Assembly (NCBI RefSeq): GCF_018403665.1
Contig: NZ_BOVJ01000075.1
Span: 1 to 64,000, forward strand
DNA from: Paenibacillus cisolokensis
GTDB taxonomy: Bacteria > Bacillota > Bacilli > Paenibacillales > Paenibacillaceae
DNA: 64,000 bases
Direction of reading: 5' to 3'
In this document: positions 47,234-58,829 of the stretch, in pieces
How positions within the stretch are numbered: position 1 is the first letter of the stretch
Layout of the letters: each line of letters begins with the position of its first letter
Notes under the pieces: generated by a model
Databases searched by the model: none
What the model saw: only the letters and a program-made list of their open reading frames with translations
What the model was told of the DNA's origin: nothing
Program-made: the position numbers and the translations under genes

Positions 47234-48814
47234 TTACAAATAATCCAGCGGATTCTGCACCGCGCCGTTCTTATGGATTTCGAAATGCAGATGCGTGCCG
47301 AACGATCGGCCCGTATTGCCCATAATCCCGATCGGATCGCCTTTCTCCACGATCTCGCCTTCTGCGACCGAATACGAGCTCAAATGGGCGTACAGCGTCT
47401 TGTAGCCGTTGCGGTGATTAATAATGACCACATTGCCGTAACCGCTCTTCACGCCGGCAAATTCCACGACGCCTTCGTCGGCCGCCTTGATCGTCGAATC
47501 GCCGACCAGGTCGATCCCTTTATGCAGCCGGCCCCACCGCTTGCCGAATTTGCTCGTCAGCGTCGCGCCGGATACCGGATATTCGAACTCACCGGTGCCT
47601 TCCCCTCTGACGACCTTGGTCCCTTTCATGACAATTTTCGGAGAGGACGGCTTGATGACGACGGTACTGACCAGCTCACTGCTCACCAGAACGCCGTTGC
47701 GCTTCACTTGCTTGTATGTCAGCTCGCTGATCCCCTTGATTCCTTCGGATATCACTTTCGACTCGCCGACGCGCATTTCGTCGTTCTCGCGAACGACATA
47801 GTCCGGTTTCGTCTCGACCGTCTTCGTGAGCCGTTCCACCGTCTCCACGTTAATTTTCGGCTCGCGGACAGTCAAGTCGAGCACATCGCCGACCTTGATC
47901 ATGTCGTTCTTGATCCAGGGGTTGTTATCATAAATGACCTGCTTGTCGATGTCGAACTTTTCCGCGATGCATCCGACACAATCGCCGGGCTGCACCGTAT
48001 AGGTCGTTTCGGCTTCGGTTCCGCTTACGATCGTCTTGTACATCGTTTCTTCGTCGACAATTTCCGCGGGCTGCACTTTGGCGGATTGCGTGTCGACATC
48101 CTCGACAAACTTGACCTGCTTCACCTCGCGGTTCGGCTTCGGCGAAACCGACTTCTGCGAAGCGGACTCCGGAGAAGAATCTGCGGCCTTGCCGTTCGCG
48201 TTATACGACATCGGCCTGACGTTCATCACTTCGGGCATAACAAGCTCCGGCGCATATTCCCCTTGCACCCGCTGCAGCACGCGCTCCGCGGTCGCCTTGT
48301 CCTTGACGACGCCGATCACTTCGCCTTCCACCTTGATCTCCACGCCGACCGCATAGAATGCAATCTGCTTTTCCAGCTTGTCGAGCGTCGCCTCGGTGTC
48401 GGGCACCGCTTTAAATCCGCTGGCCGGCTCGTGCGTCAGGCTGCCGGTTTCCAGCTCCATGTCCACTCCCGGATTCTCCCGGGCCGCTTCTTCCTTCTTG
48501 AGAGCGAGCAGTTCCACGACCGCTTCCGGCGAGTCGACGGTTCCGAGCTCGGTCCCATCTTTATAAAGATGATAGTATGATACCGTATTGGCTTTCACAT
48601 AATAGGTTCCGCCGAATCCCGCGGCTGCCGTCAGGCCGAGCGCGATGGATACGGCAATCGCCGCCTTGCGTTTGCGGGACGGTGTGCCTGACGACTGCGG
48701 TGCGGACGACCGAGCGGTCGTCGCGGTTCCGTCCTGTTGCGGAGCAAGCCCGAGCGTACTCGCAATTCGGCTCCATACGCTTCGCTGGCGGTTATCGTCC
48801 TTCCTTGCCGTCAT
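47234..48814 (-). CDS. M23-family peptidoglycan endopeptidase with LysM and G5 domains
   Basis: 526 residues. A membrane anchor at about 50-72 (AAIAVSIALGLTAAAGFGG), a LysM-like module near 265-310 (TYTVQPGDCVGCIAEKFDID), a G5 domain (ETKPDYVVRENDEMRVGESK) near 330-400, and a C-terminal M23 domain with metal ligands in RLHKGIDLVG and GTHLHFEIHKNG. It is a zinc DD-endopeptidase of the outer cell face. Lying next to walR, it could be a WalR target, but I see no clear WalR box. Confidence 0.93.
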   Translation of the reverse strand: MTARKDDNRQRSVWSRIASTLGLAPQQDGTATTARSSAPQSSGTPSRKRKAAIAVSIALGLTAAAGFGGTYYVKANTVSYYHLYKDGTELGTVDSPEAVVELLALKKEEAARENPGVDMELETGSLTHEPASGFKAVPDTEATLDKLEKQIAFYAVGVEIKVEGEVIGVVKDKATAERVLQRVQGEYAPELVMPEVMNVRPMSYNANGKAADSSPESASQKSVSPKPNREVKQVKFVEDVDTQSAKVQPAEIVDEETMYKTIVSGTEAETTYTVQPGDCVGCIAEKFDIDKQVIYDNNPWIKNDMIKVGDVLDLTVREPKINVETVERLTKTVETKPDYVVRENDEMRVGESKVISEGIKGISELTYKQVKRNGVLVSSELVSTVVIKPSSPKIVMKGTKVVRGEGTGEFEYPVSGATLTSKFGKRWGRLHKGIDLVGDSTIKAADEGVVEFAGVKSGYGNVVIINHRNGYKTLYAHLSSYSVAEGEIVEKGDPIGIMGNTGRSFGTHLHFEIHKNGAVQNPLDYL

Positions 48815-48870
48815 GTTATTCTCCTTTAGTCAACTCTAACCCGTTGATGTTCTATTCTTCAAGCATATAA

Positions 48871-48915
48871 AAAAAGCGTGGTTCCTACGGACTACCTCCG
48901 GGAACTACGCTTTTT
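48871..48915. terminator. Hairpin overlapping the 3' end of the acidic-protein gene
   Basis: AAAAAGCGTGGTTCC and GGAACTACGCTTTTT form a long stem with U-tracts on both sides. The last codons and TAG of the gene ending at 48885 lie inside this hairpin. Confidence 0.85.
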
Positions 48916-49765
48916 ACTTTACCATAGGCTAGTATTTGAGGGGCATTAATATTTTTCAGAATATTCATCAACTCTTCATATTCCGATTTGTCGAGATGCT
49001 GCGCAACGATTTGCTGAATGTCGAGCATTTCCTGTTCCGTCAGCCCGTCCTCCACATAGCCCGACAGCGTCTGCCACGCTTCTTCGGGCAGCTTGTCCGT
49101 CAGCATGACGAAAATTTTCGCCTTGTCGTCCGCGCTGATCCGGTCCTTCGCCGCATTCAGCTCTTCCGGCGTCAACGCCGTCTCGCCTCCGGATGTGCCG
49201 CTGTTCGCCTTCGGCCCCGACCCGCTGCCGATTCCCGTCAGCGGCGCATCTTCATCCGGCAAGGACGCCTCCAAGTCGCCGCCGGCCTCATCCAGCCGGC
49301 CGAACGCATCGTCTGTCGCAACCGGATCGCCGCCTTGCGCATCCTCGGCCGTACCTTCGTGCGCGCCTTCGCCCGCCTCGCCGGTCTCGCCTTCCGTCTT
49401 GCCCTCCGCCGCATCTTCCGGCGATTCGTCAAGCGCGCCTTCTTCGGCGCGGTTCGGCGTTTCGCCGCCTCCGGCTCCTTCCTGTCCGCCAGCTTCCGTA
49501 CCGTTCGCGCCCGTCCCGCTATCGGCTTTCGTCTCCGCAGCGCCGGACTTGCCGCCGCTGTCCGCCGCAATCTCTCCGTCCGCTCCCCATAGTTTGCCCC
49601 ATACGCCCGACAGCGCGAAAGGCGTTACTTCGAGCGGGACATTGTACTGCTTGAGCAGCGTCTCCACATAGCTGTTTACAATATAACCGGTCGTCCATAT
49701 CGATAAAAGCTGATGATCAGCCCCGCCGCCACCGTCTTGGCCAGCCATTCTGCCCATTTCCACAT
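48885..49765 (-). CDS. Membrane-anchored acidic low-complexity protein, frameshifted after about 20 codons
   Basis: About 293 residues after repair. ATG 49765 (MWKWAEWLAKTVAAGLIISF) has GGAGG upstream and starts a membrane helix; a T4 tract at about 49705 needs one more T to reach LSIWTTGYIVNSYVETLLKQ. Residues 70-200 are Gly/Glu/Ala/Asp-rich and look disordered. The C-terminal 80 residues form a helical domain (LTPEELNAAKDRISADDKAK, LDKSEYEELMNILKN). I do not recognise the family. It lies between purA and the M23 peptidase, suggesting an envelope role. Confidence 0.7.
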
Positions 49766-49902
49766 TGTTCGCATAACCTCCGATCTGCGCTGGCGCGCAC
49801 ACATCCATAACTTTCCCATATTTTTCATTATGGTCAAGCGTTCGAGGAGGCATTCTTTTTATTTGAAAAATGTGCCAAAATGCCCGGATTCCTTCCCAAG
49901 CA

Positions 49903-49953
49903 AAAAACCGCTCGGGACAAGGCATGTCGTTAGCCTCGTCTCCGAGCGGTTTC
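49903..49953 (-). terminator. Terminator of purA
   Basis: AAACCGCTCGG pairs with CCGAGCGGTTT around a 24-base loop; the minus strand then reads TTTTTTGCTTG. Confidence 0.85.
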
Positions 49954-49972
49954 GTACCGGCGTTTATGAAAA

Positions 49973-51271
<1,299 letters not shown>

Positions 51272-51403
51272 TCATGTTGGCGCCCATGCCAAACGGTCTG
51301 AAACCGCTTCGGCCTGTACGAGCGCGCAAAAATGGGCCGCCTCGGCCAGCCATCCTGCTAAGGCAGCATTAATAGTGTACCAGCCGCATTTCCGGAAGTC
51401 AAC

Positions 51404-51444
51404 AAAAAAGCGAACAATTGCATTATAACCCATGCAATTGTTCG
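51404..51444 (-). terminator. Terminator of the rplI-dnaB operon, resembling a PurBox pair
   Basis: CGAACAATTGCAT (51411-51423) pairs perfectly with ATGCAATTGTTCG (51432-51444); the minus strand continues CTTTTTTG. It follows dnaB by 17 bases. The CGAAC...GTTCG arms also resemble the inverted PurBoxes bound by PurR before purine genes, and purA lies just downstream, so a double role is possible. Confidence 0.75.
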
Positions 51445-51460
51445 GGAATATGGACATCTG

Positions 51461-52816
51461 TCACGAAGCCTCTCCGTGATGAACCCGATCGAGGCTGACA
51501 AATTTATTGAAATTTTTAAGAAATACGAGCTCGACCGTTCCGACCGGACCGTTCCGCTGCTTGGCGATAATGATCTCGATGATGTTCTTCTTTTCGGTCT
51601 CTTTGTCATAGTAATCGTCCCGGTACAGGAAGGCCACGATGTCCGCGTCCTGCTCGATCGAGCCGGACTCCCGGAGATCCGACATCATCGGCCGTTTGTC
51701 CTGCCGCTGCTCGACGCCGCGGCTGAGCTGGGACAGCGCGATGACGGGCACTTCCAGCTCCCGCGCGATCTGCTTGAGCGTCCGCGAAATTTCCGACACT
51801 TCCTGCTGCCGGTTTTCCCCCGGCTTGCCCCGGCCCTGGATCAGCTGCAAATAATCGATCACAATCATGCCGAGTCCGCGTTCTTTCTTCAGCCGCCGGC
51901 ACTTCGCGCGAATATCGGCCACGGTAATGCCGGGCGTGTCGTCAATGAAAATTTGCGCCTCCGACAGCGAGCCGATGGCCATCGTCAGCTTCTCCCAATC
52001 GTCTCCTTCGAGAAATCCCGTCCGCATCCGGCCCGCATCGACGTTCGCTTCGGCGCAGATCATCCGCTGCACGAGCTGCGCCGCGGACATCTCCAGGCTG
52101 AAGATCGCGACCGTCTCTCCGGCGCGCACGCCGACATTCTGGGCGATATTGAGCGCGAACGCGGTCTTGCCGACCGAGGGGCGCGCCGCCACAATGATCA
52201 GGTCGCTGCGCTGGAAACCCGACGTCATCTTGTCCAGATCGGGAAATCCCGACGGAATGCCCGTCGTGCCGCCTTTGTGCGAATAGAGAAACTCCACCCG
52301 CTCGAACACTTCCATCAGCACGTCGCGGATCGAGACGAAGCCGGAGCTGGAACGGCGGTTCGATATTTCAAGAATGCGCTGCTCCGCCTCGTTCAGCAGC
52401 GCGCCGACGTCTTCGGCGGCGCTGTAGCCGTTCGAGACGATTTGCGTAGCCGTCCGGATCAACCGCCGCAGCATCGACTTCTCTTCGACGATCTGCGCGT
52501 AGTAATCGACGTTCGCAGCGGTCGGCACGCTGCTGACGAGCCGCGCCAAATAGCTGACGCCGCCGACCTCTTCGAGCAGCTGCCGGTTCTGCAGATGCGC
52601 CGTCAGCGTCACGAGATCGATCGGCTGGTTATCTTCCGCGAGCTCGATCATCGCTTCGAATATTTGCTGATGCGGGACGCTGTAGAAGTCTTCGCTGCTG
52701 ATTCGTTCCATCGCGGTAATGAGCGCATCCGACTGCAGCAGAACGGCGCCGAGCACCGCTTGCTCGGCTTCCATGTTTTGCGGCGGAACGCGGTCGAACC
52801 ATGCTTCCTGGCTCAT
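51461..52816 (-). CDS. dnaB: Replicative DNA helicase
   Basis: 451 residues. N-terminal primase-binding domain (NMEAEQAVLGAVLLQSDALI), then a RecA-like core with Walker A ARPSVGKTAF near 205-214, Walker B MIVIDYLQLIQG and the R-finger region (LSRGVEQRQDKRPMMSDLRE). It unwinds DNA ahead of the replisome. It follows rplI by 19 bases. Called dnaC in B. subtilis. Confidence 0.98.
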   Translation of the reverse strand: MSQEAWFDRVPPQNMEAEQAVLGAVLLQSDALITAMERISSEDFYSVPHQQIFEAMIELAEDNQPIDLVTLTAHLQNRQLLEEVGGVSYLARLVSSVPTAANVDYYAQIVEEKSMLRRLIRTATQIVSNGYSAAEDVGALLNEAEQRILEISNRRSSSGFVSIRDVLMEVFERVEFLYSHKGGTTGIPSGFPDLDKMTSGFQRSDLIIVAARPSVGKTAFALNIAQNVGVRAGETVAIFSLEMSAAQLVQRMICAEANVDAGRMRTGFLEGDDWEKLTMAIGSLSEAQIFIDDTPGITVADIRAKCRRLKKERGLGMIVIDYLQLIQGRGKPGENRQQEVSEISRTLKQIARELEVPVIALSQLSRGVEQRQDKRPMMSDLRESGSIEQDADIVAFLYRDDYYDKETEKKNIIEIIIAKQRNGPVGTVELVFLKNFNKFVSLDRVHHGEAS

Positions 52817-52835
52817 CGTCCGGTTCCCCTGCCTT

Positions 52836-53279
52836 TCATTCTTCCGTCGCCTGAACTTTAAGAGTCGCTTTCACTTCCGGATGGAGCTTCACCGGCACCT
52901 GCGTCACGCCGAGCGCGCGGATCGGCTCGTCCAGCTCGATCTTCCGCTTGTCGACCTTGATCCCCATCGCCGCCAGCGCTTCTGCAATCTGCTTGCTCGT
53001 AATGGCCCCGAACAGCCGTCCCCCTTCCCCGGCTTTCGCCTTGATGACGACCGTCAGCTCCTCCAGCCTGCCGGCGAGCGCCTTCGCCTCTTCCCGCTCC
53101 CGCTCCTTGCGCTTCTCTTCGGACTTCTGCTGCACTTCAAGCGTCTTCAGGTTGCCGTCCGATGCGATCTTCACCAATTTTTTAGGGAGCAAGAAATTGC
53201 GTACGTATCCTTCCGACAAATCTTTGACTTCGCCTTTTTTCCCCTGACCTTTCACGTCCTGCAGAAAAATCACTTTCAT
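52836..53279 (-). CDS. rplI: 50S ribosomal protein L9
   Basis: 147 residues. The N-terminal [20 protein letters not shown] and [11 protein letters not shown] are the L9 signature; a long helix ([20 protein letters not shown]) joins a C-terminal domain. The start overlaps the gdpP stop by four bases. Confidence 0.98.
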   Translation of the reverse strand: MKVIFLQDVKGQGKKGEVKDLSEGYVRNFLLPKKLVKIASDGNLKTLEVQQKSEEKRKEREREEAKALAGRLEELTVVIKAKAGEGGRLFGAITSKQIAEALAAMGIKVDKRKIELDEPIRALGVTQVPVKLHPEVKATLKVQATEE

Positions 53280-55237
53280 TCGAACAACCCCTCTTCCCTG
53301 TCGATTTCGTCAAGCACTTGTCGCAGCTTGGCCGCCGCCTCGGCGACCGTGCCGTCGAGCTGAGCCGCAGCGTTGGTCAGATGCCCGCCGCCGCCCATAC
53401 GCTCCATCACGACCTGCACATTCATATCGCCGAGCGACCGGGCGCTGATCCCGATCTTCCCGTCGGTCCGCTGTCCGATCACGAACGAAGCGAGAATGCC
53501 GGTCATATTCAGCAGCGTATCGGCCGCTTGCGCGATCAGGAGCTGCGAGTATTGGCGGCCCGAATCGATCGCCGCTATGGCGATATGGCCATAGCAGATT
53601 TCGGCATGCTTGATAATCTCCGCCTTCTTGACATATTCCTCCAGATCTTCCTTCAGCATGCGCTGGATCATCATCGTATCGGCGCCGTTGCGTCTCAGAA
53701 ACGACGCCGCTTCGAACGTGCGCGCTCCGGTACGGAGCGAGAAGCTCTTCGTGTCGACCGTAATGCCCGCAAGCAGCGCCGTCGCCTCCCGCACCTCCAG
53801 CACGACCCGATCGTGAATATATTGGAGCAGTTCGGTCACCAGTTCGCACGTCGACGACGCGTAAGGCTCCATATAGACCAGCACCGCATTTTGGATAAAC
53901 TCCTCGCTGCGGCGATGATGGTCCACCACGACGATCCGCTCGGTCTGGGCGAGCAGCTTCGGCTCTTTCACCATCGAAGCTTTATGGGTATCGACCACGA
54001 CGACGAGCGTTCGGCCGCTTACCATTCCGAGCGCCTGCTCCGGCGTCACGAACCGCTTGGCGAGCCGGTCGTCCTCCCGCAGCATCTCCATCATTTTCTG
54101 AATGGCCGGATTGATCCCTTCGAGCACGATATGAGCTTCGCGGCCGAGCAGTCTTGCAGCTTTCAGCACCCCGATCGCCGCGCCGACCGCATCCATGTCG
54201 GGCATTTTGTGGCCCATAATGACAACGTTCTCGCTCTCCTTGATCAAATCCCGAAGGGCATGCGCGACGACACGCGCCCGCACGCGCGTCCGCTTCTCCA
54301 CGGCGTTCGACTTGCCGCCGTAGAACGACTGCCGGGGGCCGACTTTCACCGCCGCCTGATCGCCGCCGCGGCCAAGCGCGATATCCAGACTGGTCTGCGC
54401 CCATTGGCCGAGCGCGCATATCGAATCGGCGCCGGAGGCGAATCCGATGCTGAGCGTCATCGGAATTTTCTGCTCGGCCGTCATTTCCCGCACTTCGTCC
54501 AGCAGGACGAAGCGCGACTGCTCCAGCTCCCTGAGCGTTTTCTGATCGGTGATGAGCAGGAACCGGTCCGACGCCAGCCGTTTCAAATAAATCTCATAGC
54601 GGTTCGACCATTCCGTAATTTCGGCGGTCACTTTCGAGAGCAGCAGGCTGCGCTGCTGATCGTCCATCCCCTGGGTCACTTCCTCAAGATTGTCCATGAC
54701 CACGATGCCGAGCGCAATTTTTTCATCTTCATACCGTTTTTCCAACTGCCACTTGTCGGTAATATCGGAGACATAGATCAGCCGGTCATTCGGCTTCACG
54801 TACAGCTCGTATACGGATGAACCGATTTCCGTCTGAACGGTTTCTTCTTTCTCCTTGATTTGCTGAAGCGAGGGAAAGAGCTCGGCAACCGGCACGCCGA
54901 TAACGGAATCCCGATCGAGCACCCGCTCCACATAAGCATTATGCCATTCGACAACGTAATCGTCGTCATACAAAATAATACCGAACGGCAGATCGTTTAT
55001 GATCTGGTTGCCCGCCTTTTTTACCCGATACGACAATTTGCCCAGGTAGGTCTTCAAATCCCGGCGAAACGACCTCTCGGCGAAAAACGTGAATACCGCG
55101 AGCGCTACTGTCAGCAGCAGCGCAACGATGCCGAGCGGCCAATAAAACGAGGCCAGTCCCACCGTCATGGCCATCATCAGCACGAATGACAAAACCTGAT
55201 GCATGCCATGCCAGCGTTTGACAAGAAACTTTGGCAT
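53276..55237 (-). CDS. gdpP: Cyclic-di-AMP phosphodiesterase GdpP
   Basis: 653 residues. Two N-terminal membrane helices, a PAS-like region (about 80-160), a degenerate GGDEF domain, and a C-terminal DHH/DHHA1 module with [22 protein letters not shown] and VVDHHRRS metal-binding motifs, ending in the GGGGHL block of DHHA1. It hydrolyses c-di-AMP and so affects potassium and wall homeostasis. It is coupled to rplI and preceded by yybS, the usual order. Confidence 0.97.
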   Translation of the reverse strand: MPKFLVKRWHGMHQVLSFVLMMAMTVGLASFYWPLGIVALLLTVALAVFTFFAERSFRRDLKTYLGKLSYRVKKAGNQIINDLPFGIILYDDDYVVEWHNAYVERVLDRDSVIGVPVAELFPSLQQIKEKEETVQTEIGSSVYELYVKPNDRLIYVSDITDKWQLEKRYEDEKIALGIVVMDNLEEVTQGMDDQQRSLLLSKVTAEITEWSNRYEIYLKRLASDRFLLITDQKTLRELEQSRFVLLDEVREMTAEQKIPMTLSIGFASGADSICALGQWAQTSLDIALGRGGDQAAVKVGPRQSFYGGKSNAVEKRTRVRARVVAHALRDLIKESENVVIMGHKMPDMDAVGAAIGVLKAARLLGREAHIVLEGINPAIQKMMEMLREDDRLAKRFVTPEQALGMVSGRTLVVVVDTHKASMVKEPKLLAQTERIVVVDHHRRSEEFIQNAVLVYMEPYASSTCELVTELLQYIHDRVVLEVREATALLAGITVDTKSFSLRTGARTFEAASFLRRNGADTMMIQRMLKEDLEEYVKKAEIIKHAEICYGHIAIAAIDSGRQYSQLLIAQAADTLLNMTGILASFVIGQRTDGKIGISARSLGDMNVQVVMERMGGGGHLTNAAAQLDGTVAEAAAKLRQVLDEIDREEGLFE

Positions 55238-55252
55238 TTCCTTTCGCCCCTG

Positions 55253-56166
55253 TCAAGATTTCGTGAACGATTTCCGTATCGGAAACGCAACATCCAGCAC
55301 GCCGATCAAACTAAGCGGCGGAAATAACAGAACCGGTATGGACATAAGCAGCGGCACCGCCCGGCTCCACCTCCGCTGATGGGCTATAAAGAAGAAAAAT
55401 CCGATCGTCTGAATCGCAAACACAAAACGGAGCAAGGGCACCAGGTTCAGCAGCGCGACGCTGATGAACGAAGTGTCCTGCGGCGATATGAACATTTCCA
55501 GCACAATCGCGACCAAATAGTAAAATACGAGCGACCGCGGCACCATCCATTCATGGGCCGGCGGCATGCCCGGCACGTCGATGCCGTAGGCCCGCAATAT
55601 GCGGCGAGCGATAAAATGCGTCAGGACGGAGTAGAAAAAAGCGATGGAAATAAAAACGAGCGGAAGCGAATGAATCATCACGCGGATCATCGCTTCGGTC
55701 ATCTCTTCGTTCCACTGCGGAGGCATCATCCCTTGCGCCAGCAGATCGTCTGTCATACTCCGCACCAGATTGCTCATTTCCTGAATCAGCGACAGGTCGA
55801 GAATGACCTCGAACAGCACCAATTCGAGCATTAGTTCTCCAAGTATGGTCAAAATAGCCGCCGTCAATACAACCCGGGCAGCGGTTTTTTGCGGTAGAGA
55901 TGGCCCATGATCACTGCCGGAACAAGAAAGAACAGCCCGACCACCGGCGCAACCGGCCCGGCGATCAGAAAGGCGATGGCCAGGACGACCGCTGCCTGTA
56001 TAGCGAACGATTTCGTCGGAAGCATCGTATACAGGATAACATACGGCACCATCATCAAGGTAACCGTCAATACGTTCAGCGCAGGCAGCAGCAGCACGGA
56101 CAGCAACAGCAGCAAAGATCCCGCGCTCCAAAACAGGGATTTCAAACCGAACTTCAAACCGTTCAC
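55253..56166 (-). pseudogene. yybS: YybS-like DUF2232 membrane protein, one frameshift
   Basis: About 304 residues after repair. First frame: SLFWSAGSLLLLLSVLLLPA to MGHLYRKK; second: TAARVVLTAAILTILGELML to RKSFTKS. The A6 run at about 55885-55890 needs one more A to give YRKKTAARV. Seven to eight membrane segments. The start is GTG 56166 or TTG 56160; the ribosome-binding site AAGAGG favours the later. The family precedes gdpP in Bacillales; function unknown. Confidence 0.85.
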
Positions 56167-56221
56167 CTCTTAAGGTCAGGTTGTTCCAAAGGCTATACCG
56201 TTCATTATAGCACAAATAGCT

Positions 56222-56241
56222 ATCGCGCCATAAGGCGCGAT
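56222..56241. other. Short perfect palindrome upstream of yybS
   Basis: ATCGCGCCATAAGGCGCGAT, eight-base arms and a four-base loop, without a U-tract. Possibly a regulatory site or weak hairpin. Confidence 0.4.
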
Positions 56242-56265
56242 TAAAGAAGCGGGCAAGACGGCAAA

Positions 56266-56293
56266 GGCGGACCCTGCGTACGCGGGGACCGCC
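56266..56293 (-). terminator. Terminator after the CBS-domain gene
   Basis: GGCGGACCCTGC and GCGGGGACCGCC form an imperfect stem around GTAC; the minus strand then reads TTTGCC. It lies 28 bases past the stop. Confidence 0.6.
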
Positions 56294-56320
56294 TCTGTTC
56301 GATTAGGGCAGCGATTTCGT

Positions 56321-56788
56321 TTATTCTTCGCTCCGCGCCGCAATGCCGGTGCGGTCGGGGACGCCGTTCGCAGCTTCGCCCGACAGAATAAGACGCTCGC
56401 AATAATCGATAATATCGCTTCTTCGCACGATGCCGATAAACCGGTTCATGTCATCGACAACCGGCACGAAGTTTTGCACTTTGGCGAGCGATATCAAATC
56501 TTCCATATTGGCATCGATTCGCACCGGCCGATTCGTCGCCCGGCGCGGCACTTCGGAAAGCTTGACCCGATTCGTCCGTTCGAACGACAGGTCGGCGCGG
56601 CTTTTCAGAAACCACAACAAATCGCCTTCGGTCACCGTCCCGACATACAAGCCGTCCTCATTCAAAATCGGAACCGAGGAATACCGGTGATATTCCATCC
56701 GTTCCAGCGTCTGGCGCAGCGTTGCGTCCTCGGTGACATATACGACTTCCTGCTTCGGCAATAAGAAAAACGCTATATTTTTCGTCAA
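56321..56788 (-). CDS. CBS-domain-pair protein
   Basis: 155 residues, made of two CBS motifs: TEDATLRQTLERMEYHRYSS ... GTVTEGDLLWFL (about 18-65) and DANMEDLISLAKVQNFVPVV ... GIVRRSDIIDY (about 93-130). Such stand-alone pairs bind adenine nucleotides, sometimes c-di-AMP. Its closeness to gdpP makes a c-di-AMP link attractive, but that is inference. Confidence 0.9.
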   Translation of the reverse strand: MTKNIAFFLLPKQEVVYVTEDATLRQTLERMEYHRYSSVPILNEDGLYVGTVTEGDLLWFLKSRADLSFERTNRVKLSEVPRRATNRPVRIDANMEDLISLAKVQNFVPVVDDMNRFIGIVRRSDIIDYCERLILSGEAANGVPDRTGIAARSEE

Positions 56789-56838
56789 ATTGCAGCACTC
56801 CGTTCCATCCTGGGTTATGGAGGAGCCAACGCTTTATT

Positions 56839-57894
56839 TCAAGGTGCCGCCGTTTCCGGGGCCGACAGCGTCCGCGAACCGTTATCGTTCTTCGGCCGGT
56901 ACTTCTCGGGCAGCGGCAGCTGCGCTTTCGTCGTCTTCTCATCCATCCAGCCGTCAATTATCGCCTTCACCTGCTCCAGATCCTCGTCGTCGGCATAGAA
57001 ATACCAGAGATTCGACTTCCCGCGTCCGCCTTCCCCTTTCAAGGTATGGCTGTAAATCGTGCGCGAATCGGCCTGAAGCAGCGTTTTGGCGAGCGATATG
57101 ATTTGGTCCGGGGACATGTCCGTGCTGAAATTCTCACCCATAATATCGATAAGTTCGGGAATTTTCGTCCATTGATCCACGCCTGACGCCTTGTCCAGCA
57201 TGGCGTTGATAAAGATTTGATGGCGCCCCGTTCGGCTCATATCGCCGCCCGCATCTTCGCGATAGCGCACGTAATTCAAAGCGTCGGTTCCGTTGTACAA
57301 GTCCTGGCCGCCTTTAATGACAAACTTCTCGTGATCGCGACCCTTGTTCACAATATCTTCCTCGATCGGCAGCGCGATGCCGCCCATGGCGTCGATCGCA
57401 TCCTTGAAGCCCTTGAAATTGATCGAAGCGTAATAATTTACCGGCGCGTCGAAAAGTTGTTCCACCGTCTCGACCGCCATCTTGGCGCCGCCGAACGCAT
57501 AGGCATGATTGATTTTATCCTTCTCCTCCCGCCCGGCGATCTCCGTCAACGTGTCGCGCGGAACGGATATCATCAAGATGGCCCCGTCCTTCGGCCGTAC
57601 GACCGTATAGATGATCGTATCGGAGCGGCCGCTCGATTCTCCCTCCCGCTGGTCTACGCCGAGCAGCAGAAACGAGATCGGCTTCGTATCGGTATAAGCA
57701 ACCGGCGCCGTTTGTCGGCCTTCTAGCGGCTTGTATGATTGTTCGAGCTTTTTCTCTACCTTTTTCGAGAAGAACAAGTCAAAGCCCAACATGGCGAGAG
57801 CGCCGCGATTGAAGTACCCGACAGCGCCAAGCAGTACGATAAAGGCCGTCAGGCCGGACACCCACTTCCATTTGCGGCTTATTCGTTTTTTCAC
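56839..57894 (-). CDS. LytR-CpsA-Psr (LCP) family wall glycopolymer ligase
   Basis: 351 residues. N-terminal membrane anchor (WVSGLTAFIVLLGAVGYF), then the LCP catalytic domain: FLLLGVDQREGESSGRSDTI, ILMISVPRDTLTEIAG, INHAYAFGG and LNYVRYREDAGGDMSRTGRH (conserved Arg/Asp residues that bind the polyprenyl phosphate). It attaches teichoic acid or other polymer to peptidoglycan on the outer face. Confidence 0.95.
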   Translation of the reverse strand: MKKRISRKWKWVSGLTAFIVLLGAVGYFNRGALAMLGFDLFFSKKVEKKLEQSYKPLEGRQTAPVAYTDTKPISFLLLGVDQREGESSGRSDTIIYTVVRPKDGAILMISVPRDTLTEIAGREEKDKINHAYAFGGAKMAVETVEQLFDAPVNYYASINFKGFKDAIDAMGGIALPIEEDIVNKGRDHEKFVIKGGQDLYNGTDALNYVRYREDAGGDMSRTGRHQIFINAMLDKASGVDQWTKIPELIDIMGENFSTDMSPDQIISLAKTLLQADSRTIYSHTLKGEGGRGKSNLWYFYADDEDLEQVKAIIDGWMDEKTTKAQLPLPEKYRPKNDNGSRTLSAPETAAP

Positions 57895-58107
57895 GGTTAT
57901 TCTCCTATCCCCAATTGGTATTCAACGACTCTCCTCTATTTTAAACGACATAATCCCGCGTTTAGTTACAATAATTTTACAAAAAAAATAGGTCCTGCCC
58001 CCAATGAATGGCAGCGAATCATTCTATTATCAGGTCTATTCGCTCCTGACCTGGAATAGACATCCCATATAAAGGACAACGTTAGCCCCGCGAAAGGATG
58101 AGCTGTC

Positions 58108-58458
58108 ATGCCCTCTCTTCCTGTTCCGGACCGGTCTTCCACCGGGCTCGATCCGAAGCTGGCCGGTCTGCTTTGTTATTTCGGCATATTCGTAACCGGC
58201 ATTCTGTTCCTTATTTTGGAGAAGAACAGCCGATTCGTCAAGTTTCATGCGATGCAGTCCATCGTCGTCTCTTCCACTTTTATCGTGATCCAGCTGGTGC
58301 TCGGAGCGGTCCCCGTCATCGGCTGGCTGATCGGTCTCGTTATCGTTCCGGCCGCTTTCGTGCTGTGGATCGCGCTTATGCTGCTGACGCTGCAAGGACG
58401 GCGGTATAAAGTGCCGGTCCTCGGGGATATCGCCGAGCAGATTGCTTCTCACTATTAA
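58108..58458 (+). CDS. DUF4870 membrane protein
   Basis: 116 residues: TGLDPKLAGLLCYFGIFVTG, then FVKFHAMQSIVV, the DUF4870 signature, with three membrane segments. AAAGGA precedes the ATG. Function unknown; found widely in Bacillota. Convergent with rpsR. Confidence 0.9.
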   Translation: MPSLPVPDRSSTGLDPKLAGLLCYFGIFVTGILFLILEKNSRFVKFHAMQSIVVSSTFIVIQLVLGAVPVIGWLIGLVIVPAAFVLWIALMLLTLQGRRYKVPVLGDIAEQIASHY

Positions 58459-58491
58459 GCGGCGGCGGCGTTCGCATGGCCGCAAAACAAA

Positions 58492-58519
58492 ACGGCAACC
58501 GCATGGAATCGGTTGCCGT
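58492..58519. terminator. Bidirectional terminator between DUF4870 and rpsR
   Basis: ACGGCAACCG pairs with CGGTTGCCGT; plus strand continues CTTTATCC, minus strand TTTGTTTTG. Confidence 0.85.
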
Positions 58520-58538
58520 CTTTATCCGTTCTGCTGTT

Positions 58539-58811
58539 TTATTCGGTCGTGTAAGGCAGAAGCGCAACTTGACGGGAACGCTTGATTGCGATCGTCAAGA
58601 GACGCTGATACTTCGCGCTTGTGCCCGTTACGCGGCGAGGCAAAATTTTGCCGCGCTCGCTGATGAACTTCTTGAGCAGCTCGGTATCTTTATAGTCAAT
58701 GTGCGTAATTTTGTTGACCGTGAAATAGCACACTTTGCGGCGCTTGTTGCGGCCTTTGCGGAACTTGCGCTCCGGGCGCTCTTCGCCGCCTTCTCTTTGC
58801 TTGAAAGCCAT
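58539..58811 (-). CDS. rpsR: 30S ribosomal protein S18
   Basis: 90 residues. [20 protein letters not shown] and the C-terminal [20 protein letters not shown] are standard S18. The N-terminal segment is slightly longer and charged (GGEERPERK). Last gene of rpsF-ssb-rpsR. Confidence 0.98.
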   Translation of the reverse strand: MAFKQREGGEERPERKFRKGRNKRRKVCYFTVNKITHIDYKDTELLKKFISERGKILPRRVTGTSAKYQRLLTIAIKRSRQVALLPYTTE

Positions 58812-58829
58812 GCATATCCGTCCTTTCCT

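Noticed and set aside
53318-54820. 500-codon plus-strand frame opposite gdpP
   Set aside because: Antisense shadow of gdpP; composition is not protein-like.
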